DNA of 5,174 bases from an uncultured beta proteobacterium. Its GTDB lineage: Bacteria; Pseudomonadota; Gammaproteobacteria; Burkholderiales; Rhodocyclaceae. Positions 1 to 5,174 of the stretch are shown in pieces. Below the pieces are notes generated by a model. That model was not told the DNA's origin and ran no database searches. It worked only from the letters and a program-made list of their open reading frames with translations. Positions within the stretch are counted from its first letter, which is position 1, and each line of letters starts with the position of its first letter. Location of the stretch: contig CAIZKA010000473.1 of assembly GCA_903933395.1 (NCBI GenBank), forward strand, positions 1-5,174, in the 5' to 3' direction. The position numbers were made by a program, and so were the translations under genes.

Positions 1-806
1 AACTTCAATTCGTCGAACTCGGTGCTCAAGGTCTTTTTGTAGGGATCGATGGCTTTCACCGTGGTGTGGGTCAGATGCAGGATCCGGTCCTTGTAGCGCT
101 CGGCAAACATTCGATTGAAGCGCTGCATGCCGCCACCGGCATCGACCAGGATCAGGCGCCCCTTGATGCGACGCGTCTTCAGCAGCCAGGCGATCATCAC
201 TGCGCGCTCGTAGGGCGCCGGCGGGCAGCGCAAGGGTGGCGGCGGAACGGTCATCAGCAGGTCGCCGCCCTTGAATTCGGCCAGCTTGCGCTTCAGCGCG
301 TCCAACTCACCGGCGAGGAAGCCCGCCGGGTAGAGCCGGCGCGTGGCGTCGATGGCGCGAGCATCGTCGCCCAGCCACGGACTATAGTCATAACGGATGC
401 CGGCGGCGAGAATCAGCCAGTCGTAACCGAGAGCGCCTTGTGCGGTGTGCAGGCGCCGCCGTTCGCGGTCGATCGCCGTAACCTCGGCGCGGATTGCCCG
501 ATAGCCCCAGGCCTGCGCGGCTGTGGCGTAATCCTGCTGCACCAGGGCATCGGGCGTACGTTCGACCAGCCACTGATTGGACAGCGGCAGCGAGCGGAAC
601 ACGGCATCGCGGTCGATCAGCACCACCTCGAGTTCGGTCGCCAGCCGGCGCAAGTGGCAGGCCGCCGTGAGGCCGCCCCAGCCGCCGCCGACGACGACGA
701 CACGGCGTCCGCCGGAGGCCGGCAGCAAGTCGGGAGTCGATTGGCCGAAGGAACGGGCGGCACCGAGCGCGGCGCCCGCGGCAAGAAAGCGGCGGCGGCT
801 GATCAT
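1..806 (-). CDS. Tat-exported FAD oxidoreductase, FccB-like (flavocytochrome c sulfide dehydrogenase flavoprotein family), 3' end outside window
   Basis: 268 residues are visible and the frame runs off the window at base 1, so the C-terminal third or so is missing. The N-terminus is a Tat signal (S3-R-R-R-F-L with an Ala/Gly-rich core), so a folded cofactor-loaded protein is exported to the periplasm. The FAD Rossmann motif is VVVVGGGWGGLTAA (36-49), ending in acidic D65 after VVLI. A second FAD-contact segment is YDWLILAAGIRYDY (128-141). The segment VPPPPLRCPPAPYERA (187-202) matches FccB, where the Cys is one half of the redox disulfide and the Glu six residues on is an active-site acid: here C194 and E200. 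The partner Cys would lie past the window. The FccB cysteine that binds FAD covalently has no counterpart: residues 69-77 are VFRSLPLSN with no Cys, so FAD is probably non-covalent. Natural substrate unknown; sulfide, polysulfide or another thiol are options. Starts 22 bases after the sco stop. Confidence 0.87.
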   Translation of the reverse strand, partial: MISRRRFLAAGAALGAARSFGQSTPDLLPASGGRRVVVVGGGWGGLTAACHLRRLATELEVVLIDRDAVFRSLPLSNQWLVERTPDALVQQDYATAAQAWGYRAIRAEVTAIDRERRRLHTAQGALGYDWLILAAGIRYDYSPWLGDDARAIDATRRLYPAGFLAGELDALKRKLAEFKGGDLLMTVPPPPLRCPPAPYERAVMIAWLLKTRRIKGRLILVDAGGGMQRFNRMFAERYKDRILHLTHTTVKAIDPYKKTLSTEFDELK

Positions 807-813
807 GTGCCGG

Positions 814-817
814 CCCT
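814..817 (-). promoter_or_regulatory. Ribosome binding site of the FccB-like gene
   Basis: AGGG on the minus strand, seven bases before the ATG at 806, within the 22-base gap after sco. Together with the twin-arginine motif starting at residue 3 it fixes the start codon. Confidence 0.6.
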
Positions 818-828
818 GATGTCAGACC

Positions 829-1461
829 CTAGCGCCCGCCGCCGGCGCCCATCGCGGCGCGAATGCGTTGTGCGATCTCGGCGGCCGGCATGGCGTAGGC
901 GAAGCGGGCAAGAAAGCGGCCCTGGGTGTCCAGCAGGACCATCCCGGCCGTGTGGTTCATGGTGTAGTTGTCGGCTTTCGCTCCGGGCTCGCGCACCTTT
1001 TCGTAATGGATGCGAAAACTGTCCGCAGCGCGCCGCACCAGTTCGGGCGAACCGGTCAGACCGAGAATGCGCGCGTCGAAGGCGCCGGTGTATTCGCGCA
1101 GGATTTCGCGGGTATCGCGTTCCGGATCGATGGTGATGAAAATCGGCTGCAGGCGCTGCGCCTCGCTGCCGAGAAGTTCCAGCACCTGCTTGAATTCCAG
1201 CAGCGTGGTCGGGCAGACGTCGGGACAGGAAATAAAGCCGAAGGTGACGAGTTGGAAGCGGCCGCGAAAATCATCGATGGTCACCGCCCTGCCCTGCGGA
1301 TCCATCAGCAGGTAACGCGGCAGGAGTGGCGCGGCATCCTCCGGCACCGGGGCATGGCGGACGTCGGCGAGCGGTTGGGCAAGCGCCGGGGCGCCGGCGA
1401 CGAGCAACGACGCGACGAGCAGCACCATGACGAGCAGCACACCGGCCGTCCGGTGCCTCAT
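829..1461 (-). CDS. Sco1/SenC/PrrC family copper chaperone
   Basis: A 210-residue periplasmic, probably membrane-anchored, thioredoxin-fold protein that binds copper and delivers it to CuA-type centres. Residues 1-28 are a hydrophobic signal or anchor (AGVLLVMVLLVASLLVAGAP, then ALA-Q). The Sco copper site is complete: C79 and C83 in FISCPDVCPTTL, and the distal histidine H170 in TMNHTAGMVLLD. FITIDPERDT (108-117) is the typical Sco strand-loop after the copper cysteines. The start at 1461 is chosen because it gives the anchor directly and falls one base after the upstream stop (TGA-C-ATG); the same frame can be read about 97 codons further upstream, but only as out-of-frame sequence across the small secreted gene. 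Sco proteins usually serve cytochrome oxidase CuA; here, next to nosD, service to the CuA site of NosZ is plausible, perhaps with the TlpA-like protein as its reductant. Confidence 0.93.
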   Translation of the reverse strand: MRHRTAGVLLVMVLLVASLLVAGAPALAQPLADVRHAPVPEDAAPLLPRYLLMDPQGRAVTIDDFRGRFQLVTFGFISCPDVCPTTLLEFKQVLELLGSEAQRLQPIFITIDPERDTREILREYTGAFDARILGLTGSPELVRRAADSFRIHYEKVREPGAKADNYTMNHTAGMVLLDTQGRFLARFAYAMPAAEIAQRIRAAMGAGGGR

Positions 1462-1462
1462 G

Positions 1463-1810
1463 TCACTTCGCCGCCACGGGCAGCGTATCGGCGAGCTGCA
1501 GGGCCAGCTGGTTGAGCTTATGGGTAAGGCCGGTGGCGTCCGGACACGTGCCGGCCGCTCGCGTCTGCGCGAGGAAAGCTTCCTGCGTGGCTTCCTCGTA
1601 GGCGGAACCGAAGCGCTGGGTCTTCGGCGCGTGCGCCAGCATGAGTTCCTTGGCGCGGGCGGCAAGCTTCGTCTCGGCGCAAGCCAGAGCCCGGCCATTG
1701 ACGCTGCCCAAGGCCTTGACGGCAAGCAAGCCGGCATCAGCATCAGCGGCAAGGGTCGGCGCTGACAACACGGCGAAAAAAAGTGGGCAAAGGTATCGAA
1801 GTGGTTTCAT
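1463..1810 (-). CDS. Small secreted protein with two conserved-looking cysteines, function unknown
   Basis: A 115-residue product with a clear Sec signal peptide (MKPLRYLCPLFFAVLSAPTLAA, cleavage likely after TLA or LAA). The mature part of about 93 residues is mostly predicted helix and has two cysteines, C44 (in NGRALACAE) and C89 (in AAGTCPDA), which could form one disulfide in the periplasm. The segment LMLAHAPKTQRFGSAYEEAT (57-76) is polar and patterned like a conserved core, and I have a general impression of similar uncharacterised proteobacterial proteins, but I cannot name a family. There is no CxxC, CxxCH or Met-rich copper motif. The start is firm: AAGGAA lies five bases upstream and the signal peptide begins at this ATG. 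The stop is one base before the sco start, so the two are almost certainly co-translated, which suggests a role alongside the copper chaperone (inference). Confidence 0.8.
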   Translation of the reverse strand: MKPLRYLCPLFFAVLSAPTLAADADAGLLAVKALGSVNGRALACAETKLAARAKELMLAHAPKTQRFGSAYEEATQEAFLAQTRAAGTCPDATGLTHKLNQLALQLADTLPVAAK

Positions 1811-1815
1811 GCTGG

Positions 1816-1821
1816 TTCCTT
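1816..1821 (-). promoter_or_regulatory. Ribosome binding site of the small secreted protein gene
   Basis: AAGGAA on the minus strand, five bases before the ATG at 1810, in the 49-base gap after nosD. It is one of the two strongest Shine-Dalgarno sites in the window and shows that translation initiates anew here rather than only by coupling to nosD. Confidence 0.75.
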
Positions 1822-1859
1822 GAGTGACAAGTTGCGATTGTAGGCGGAAGGACCGGGTG

Positions 1860-3080
1860 CTACTTCATCCTGGGCGCGGGATCGCGCAGCACGAGATGCG
1901 GCGAGGAAAACGGTGCCAGGCGTTCGAGGAAATCCAGCAGCTCCAGCACCGGCGAATTGCGGAAGAAGGTCGCCATCGGCGTTTCCATCCAGATGCGGTC
2001 GGCGAAGAGGTAGACCTCGTGCGGCGTGTCGCCGATGCCGTCGCCGTTGCGGTCGAAGCCCTGGTAGTCGTCCCAGGTGTTACCGCGCCAGATATTGCCG
2101 CTGCCCGCGCCCGGTGCGCTGATCGCCACCGTGGTCAGGTTGTTCTCGAAACGGTTGTCGAAGAAACGATGACCGCCCTCCTCGCCATAGAAGAACAGGC
2201 CGACGATATTGTGCGCGAAGCGGTTGTTCTTCACCATCAGCGCACCGACAGACTGCGGCGGCGCATCGACCTTGAGGCCCACTGCGCAATGCAGCACTTC
2301 GTTATTCTCGACCAGGGCGTCGCTGCTCTCCTTGAACACGATGCCGGCGCCGCCGCCGGTTAACGCGTGCGCCACATGGTTGCCGCGCAGGACCAGGTCG
2401 GGCGAATAGAGCACGACAATGCCGGTGCCGGTATCCGACAGGCGGTTGTTCTCGATCAGCAGACGCGGCGAAAAAATGATGTGCATGCCGTAGCGGCCAT
2501 CCGTGAACTGGTTGCCGACGATGCGGTTGTCCGGGGAGTTGGCAAAGGTCAGGTCGCGCGCGCGGCTGAAGCGGTTGCCCTCGATCAGGTTGAACCGGCT
2601 GTACCAGAGCCGGATCGCATCGCCGCGCATGCCCTGCTCCAGCTTCTTGCCGGTGACGCGGTTACCGGTAATGCGCGAACGATCGACCTGCTTGAGATGG
2701 ATGCCGAAGAGGACATCGTCGATCTCGTTGTCCTCGACGCGATGGTCGGCGCCTTCGAGCAGGATTCCGGCGTCGATGCTGTCATGCGATTCGCCGCTGC
2801 CGCTGATGCGCAGGCCGCGCAGTGTCACGCCGTTGGCGGCGACCGAAAGCACGGTGCCGCGACCCGGTCCGACGATGGCTGCCTTGCCGCCGCCATCGAG
2901 CGTTAACGGCTTGGTGACGCGCACCGGCCCGACGTAGGAACCCGGCGCGAGCTTCAAGGTGCCGCCGGCCAGCGTGGCATCGATCAGTTCCTGCAATGGT
3001 GCTGCCGAGGCCGCCAGCGCCAGCAGCGCGAGCAGAGTCGGCAGCAGCGCCCGCCAGAACCTCAGGCGGCGCCGCTCCAT
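1860..3080 (-). CDS. nosD: NosD, periplasmic copper-binding beta-helix protein for N2O reductase maturation
   Basis: NosD is the periplasmic partner of the NosFY ABC transporter and is needed to build the CuZ cluster of NosZ. The product is 406 residues, near the usual size. Residues 1-26 are a Sec signal peptide (ERRRLRFWR, then a Leu/Ala core, ending ASA). From about residue 50 to 320 there are repeated turns of about 23 residues with N-rich ends (ITGNRV, IEGNRF, IVGNQF, IENNRL, LRGNHV, VENNEV, VKNNRF, FDNRFENN), the right-handed beta-helix (CASH) fold. The C-terminal part is strongly NosD-like: NTWDDYQGFDRNGDGIGD, then VYLFADRIW, FFRNSPVLELLDFLERL and a short SSPHLVLRDPAPRMK tail. The ATG at 3080 is chosen for the signal peptide; the same frame extends upstream, but only as an antisense-like, low-complexity reading through the prenyltransferase gene. 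It overlaps that gene by 19 bases without a clear Shine-Dalgarno site, implying coupled translation. NosD is more often immediately next to nosF and nosY; here two genes intervene. Confidence 0.95.
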   Translation of the reverse strand: MERRRLRFWRALLPTLLALLALAASAAPLQELIDATLAGGTLKLAPGSYVGPVRVTKPLTLDGGGKAAIVGPGRGTVLSVAANGVTLRGLRISGSGESHDSIDAGILLEGADHRVEDNEIDDVLFGIHLKQVDRSRITGNRVTGKKLEQGMRGDAIRLWYSRFNLIEGNRFSRARDLTFANSPDNRIVGNQFTDGRYGMHIIFSPRLLIENNRLSDTGTGIVVLYSPDLVLRGNHVAHALTGGGAGIVFKESSDALVENNEVLHCAVGLKVDAPPQSVGALMVKNNRFAHNIVGLFFYGEEGGHRFFDNRFENNLTTVAISAPGAGSGNIWRGNTWDDYQGFDRNGDGIGDTPHEVYLFADRIWMETPMATFFRNSPVLELLDFLERLAPFSSPHLVLRDPAPRMK

Positions 3081-4015
3081 GGCAGGACCAGGACAATGGC
3101 GAGCAGAAGGCCGTGGGCGCTGGCGGAAAGGATGGTCAGCTTCAGCGCCGGCGCCAGCGCTCCCGGCCGGCCGGCGTTGGCCCACAGCAGGCGGGCGGCG
3201 GCAATGCTGGCCACGATCGGCAGCAGGGCGACCAGTGCCAGCGGCGGCAATTTGCCCTGCAGGACCATCAGCAGCGGCCAGCCGTAGGCCAGCAGGGTGA
3301 TCAGGGCATAACCCCAGCGCGCGCGCGACACGCCGAGGCGCACGACGACGGTGTTCTTGCCGGCGCCGGCGTCGGCCTTCACGTCGGGAAACTGGTTGAT
3401 GTAGAGCACGTTGGCCACCAGCAGCGCGAAACCGAGGCCGGCCGCCACGGGGGCGAAGGAGAAGCCGCGGCGCTGGACGAAATCGCTGCCGACCACCACC
3501 AGCAGCCAGCCCGCGGTAATGGCGAATTCGCCCAGGCCGCGGCTTTGCAGTTTGAGCGGCGGCGCCGAATAGGCCCAACCGACGACAAGGCCGGCCAGCC
3601 CGATCAGGATCAGGCCGGGATCGCTGACCGCCGTCAGCCACAGCCCGGCGGGGACCACCGCGGCCAGCAGCGCATAGCCGAAGGCGCCGGTGGCGCGCAA
3701 GGACAGCACGCCGTTCTGGATGAAGCGGCTGCCGCCGGTAAACGGATACTGCCGTTCGCTGTTGGCGGCGTCGCAGCCGGAGATGGCATCGTAGTAGTCG
3801 TTGATCACGTTGGCGCCGGCATGCGCCACCAGGGCGAAGAACAGCGTCGCCGTGGCCAGCGCCGGCCCCAGCGCGATGCCGGCATGCGCGGCGGTGGCCA
3901 GCCCGAGCAGGCAGCCGACGAAAGTGACGGAGAGGAAGGCCGGCCGGGTCGCCGCGAAATAGCGCAGCAGCGGGTTGTGCAGTGCGTCGAGTGTCGGTTC
4001 CATCGGCTTCGGCAT
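3062..4015 (-). CDS. UbiA-family prenyltransferase, MenA-like
   Basis: An integral membrane protein of 317 residues from the UbiA superfamily, which transfers a polyprenyl chain onto an aromatic acceptor. Two Mg-diphosphate binding motifs are visible: N69-x-x-N72-D73-Y-Y-D76 and D211-V-K-A-D215. Between them lies YSAPPLKLQSRGLGE (149-163), resembling the loop found in 1,4-dihydroxy-2-naphthoate prenyltransferases (MenA). The stretch PFTGGSRFIQNG (91-102) also occurs in MenA-like proteins and is unlike typical heme O synthase. Roughly eight to nine hydrophobic helices fill the rest, as expected for a complete protein. The start at 4015 is favoured over the Met five codons in because AAGGAA sits five bases upstream. 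It begins nine bases after the thioredoxin stop and its end overlaps nosD. The true acceptor (naphthoate, hydroxybenzoate, or another) cannot be read from sequence. Its place inside a nos operon suggests a quinone-related role in anaerobic respiration; that is inference. Confidence 0.85.
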   Translation of the reverse strand: MPKPMEPTLDALHNPLLRYFAATRPAFLSVTFVGCLLGLATAAHAGIALGPALATATLFFALVAHAGANVINDYYDAISGCDAANSERQYPFTGGSRFIQNGVLSLRATGAFGYALLAAVVPAGLWLTAVSDPGLILIGLAGLVVGWAYSAPPLKLQSRGLGEFAITAGWLLVVVGSDFVQRRGFSFAPVAAGLGFALLVANVLYINQFPDVKADAGAGKNTVVVRLGVSRARWGYALITLLAYGWPLLMVLQGKLPPLALVALLPIVASIAAARLLWANAGRPGALAPALKLTILSASAHGLLLAIVLVLPWSGAA

Positions 4016-4020
4016 CGGCT

Positions 4021-4026
4021 TTCCTT
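4021..4026 (-). promoter_or_regulatory. Ribosome binding site of the prenyltransferase gene
   Basis: AAGGAA on the minus strand, five bases before the ATG at 4015. It overlaps the TAA stop of the upstream thioredoxin gene, so ribosomes finishing that gene are placed to restart here. It decides the start in favour of the first Met over the Met at codon 5. Confidence 0.75.
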
Positions 4027-4525
4027 ATTTCAGGGCCGCCTCGGCGGCGGCATCGAGTTCGGCGCGGGTCATCGCCCCCAGCTTGCTGGCGACGATGTCG
4101 CCCCTGGGCCCGATGGCCACGGTGAAGGGCAGGCCGGCGCGACTGTTGCCCAGTGCCCGCATCAACTCTACGCCGCCGGCTTTGGCCAGCAGCACCGTAT
4201 AGCTCATCTCGTAGGCCTTCATGAAGTCACGCACGGATTCTGCCTTGTCTTCGAGGCCGATGCCGATCACGGTCAGGCCGCGCTTGCCGTATTTTTCCTG
4301 GGTCTTGATCAGTTCCGGAATCTCGACGCGGCAGGGGCCGCACCAGCGCGCCCAGAAATTCACGATCAGCGGCTTGCCGCGCCAGGCCTCCAGGGCGACG
4401 GGCGTGTCCTCGCTGCTGACGAGTTTCGCGGCGAACAGGGCATCGCTGCTTGCCGCATGCGCCATACCCGCAAACAGTAGTGCAAGAACGAAGAATCGCC
4501 GTAGTGCAAGCGCCGACTCTTGCAT
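4025..4525 (-). CDS. TlpA-like periplasmic thioredoxin (thiol-disulfide oxidoreductase)
   Basis: A 166-residue TlpA/ResA-type thioredoxin. Residues 1-25 form a Sec signal or N-terminal anchor (positive RR, hydrophobic FFVLALLFAG, then AHA-A as a likely cleavage site), so the domain acts in the periplasm. The active site is FWARWCGPC with C62 and C65, and the cis-proline loop is GLPFTV with P133. The length is usual for the family. The start at 4525 is chosen because it gives the signal peptide directly; a longer reading of the same frame runs back into nosY as non-homologous sequence. It begins two bases after the nosY stop with no strong Shine-Dalgarno site, so translation is probably coupled. 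TlpA in rhizobia reduces ScoI and the CuA site so that copper can be inserted. With a Sco gene in this locus, a similar role for the CuA site of NosZ is a reasonable inference. A role in cytochrome c maturation (ResA/CcmG type) cannot be excluded. Confidence 0.9.
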   Translation of the reverse strand: MQESALALRRFFVLALLFAGMAHAASSDALFAAKLVSSEDTPVALEAWRGKPLIVNFWARWCGPCRVEIPELIKTQEKYGKRGLTVIGIGLEDKAESVRDFMKAYEMSYTVLLAKAGGVELMRALGNSRAGLPFTVAIGPRGDIVASKLGAMTRAELDAAAEAALK

Positions 4526-4527
4526 AC

Positions 4528-5174
4528 TCACGGCAGGTCGCCCCGCTTGAACAGCTGATAACCCAGGGTCGCGGCAAGCACGCCGACCACGGTCGGATAG
4601 ACCAGGGCGAACACCTTGTAGCCGGTGACGCCGAACAGATCGAGGATGACGTAGGCCGAAGGCCCCAGAACGATGAGTTGCGGGTCGAACAGCGCCAGGG
4701 CGGCGGTGCGGAAGACCTGCAGCGGATTGGCCAGCGCCATGGTCACGGCGACTTCCGGCGACACCTTGCCCTGGATCATCACGCCGAGCAGGATCAGGTC
4801 GAGGAACAGCAGCAGCGTCAGCCAGACGACAAAGGCGGCGCCCTGCGCCATGTCGGTGCTGCGCGCCAGCGCCGAGATCAGCATGCCGATGCCGAGGAAG
4901 CAGGCGGCCATCACGGCGAGCAGCGCCGTGTAGTAGCCGAACATGCCCCAGGGCACCTCGATGCCGCGCACCAGCGCGATCAGCACCGCCAGTACCATGG
5001 CGCCAAACACCGGCAGGAAGATCACGATGTAGCGGCCGAGGATCTTGCCCCAGAACCACGCGGCCAGGGACACCGGCAGCGACAGCAGGTACTCGTAGAC
5101 GCCGGCCTCGCGGTCGCCCGCCACCGAGCGTACCGTGGTGATGAGGACGAAGATCGGGAGGATCGCCATGGTGA
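4528..5174 (-). CDS. nosY: NosY-type ABC transporter permease, 5'-truncated by window edge
   Basis: Inner-membrane permease of the NosDFY complex, which with ATPase NosF and periplasmic NosD supports assembly of the copper-sulfur CuZ site of nitrous oxide reductase. About 214 residues are visible. The frame stays open through base 5174 and the family is usually about 270-280 residues, so the Met at 5169 is probably internal and roughly 60 N-terminal residues are missing. The visible part has a cytoplasmic loop SVAGDREAGVYEYLLSLPVS, typical of ABC-2 type permeases, then about five hydrophobic segments (for example GRYIVIFLPVFGAMVLAVLI and AAFVVWLTLLLFLDLILLGV). The stretch NPLQVFRTAALALFDPQ followed by VLGPSAYVILD matches the NPxxVFR...VLGP pattern I associate with NosY. 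The TGA stop lies two bases before the next start, which implies one transcript and translational coupling. Assignment to ABC-2 permease is near certain; NosY itself is strongly supported by the nearby nosD. Confidence 0.88.
   Translation of the reverse strand, partial: TMAILPIFVLITTVRSVAGDREAGVYEYLLSLPVSLAAWFWGKILGRYIVIFLPVFGAMVLAVLIALVRGIEVPWGMFGYYTALLAVMAACFLGIGMLISALARSTDMAQGAAFVVWLTLLLFLDLILLGVMIQGKVSPEVAVTMALANPLQVFRTAALALFDPQLIVLGPSAYVILDLFGVTGYKVFALVYPTVVGVLAATLGYQLFKRGDLP

Noticed and set aside
66..1136. Plus-strand open frame of 356 codons
   Set aside because: Antisense shadow of the FccB-like and sco genes. Its composition is low-complexity and Arg-rich toward the end, with no recognisable motif.
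1462..1752. Upstream extension of the sco frame to a 307-residue protein
   Set aside because: It overlaps the small secreted protein gene in a different frame and places the Sco membrane anchor in mid-protein; the ATG at 1461 fits far better.
1818..1830. CTTG-N5-CAAG palindrome in the nosD/small-gene gap, considered as an FNR/Dnr site or terminator
   Set aside because: FNR-type sites need TTGAT-N4-ATCAA spacing (TTG-N8-CAA); here TTG and CAA are only five bases apart. A four-base stem without a T-run is no terminator.
1837..1842. TACAAT on the minus strand in the nosD/small-gene gap, resembling a -10 box
   Set aside because: No acceptable -35 element is found about 17 bases upstream, and the gap is only 49 bases. 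A weak internal promoter cannot be excluded but is not supported.
3081..3641. Upstream extension of the nosD frame
   Set aside because: It lies within the prenyltransferase gene in another frame, is Pro/Arg/Gly-rich, and would bury the nosD signal peptide inside the protein.
2996..4480. Long plus-strand open frame of 494 codons
   Set aside because: It is antisense to the prenyltransferase and thioredoxin genes, rich in Gln/Gly/Arg/Ala as expected from a GC-rich shadow, and shows no domain or signal. The minus-strand genes beneath it have clear motifs.
4526..5059. Upstream extension of the thioredoxin frame to a 344-residue protein
   Set aside because: It is a shadow of the nosY frame, with Arg/Gly/His-rich nonsense sequence ahead of a good signal peptide.

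Overview
The window is GC-rich and densely coding. All seven genes lie on the minus strand, in what looks like one co-directional maturation block of a nitrous-oxide-reductase (nos) locus. Firm markers are a NosD-type periplasmic beta-helix protein and a NosY-type ABC permease. The base composition, gene style (short Shine-Dalgarno sites, overlapping or nearly abutting genes, Tat and Sec signal peptides) and protein types suggest a Gram-negative denitrifying proteobacterium. A betaproteobacterium such as a member of the Rhodocyclales is my best guess, but that is inference and not read from a marker gene.

Layout in the direction of transcription (high to low coordinates): (1) nosY-like permease, 5' end outside the window, ending at 4528; (2) TlpA-like thioredoxin with WCGPC, 4525-4025; (3) UbiA/MenA-family prenyltransferase, 4015-3062; (4) nosD, 3080-1860, overlapping gene 3 by 19 bases; (5) small secreted two-cysteine protein of unknown function, 1810-1463; (6) Sco1/SenC copper chaperone, 1461-829; (7) Tat-exported FAD oxidoreductase related to the flavoprotein subunit of flavocytochrome c sulfide dehydrogenase (FccB), 806 to beyond base 1. 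The largest gap between genes is 49 bases (1811-1859). No RNA gene, mobile element, CRISPR array or convincing terminator was seen.

How the genes may work together: NosD and NosY (with the ATPase NosF, expected just beyond base 5174) form the NosDFY complex that matures the copper-sulfur CuZ site of N2O reductase NosZ. The TlpA-like thioredoxin and Sco protein resemble the known TlpA/ScoI pair that loads the CuA centre of cytochrome oxidase; NosZ also has a CuA centre, so a parallel role is plausible. The prenyltransferase and the FccB-like flavoprotein are unexpected partners and point to a quinone or sulfur/electron-transfer branch attached to this locus. nosZ, nosF and nosL are not visible in the window.
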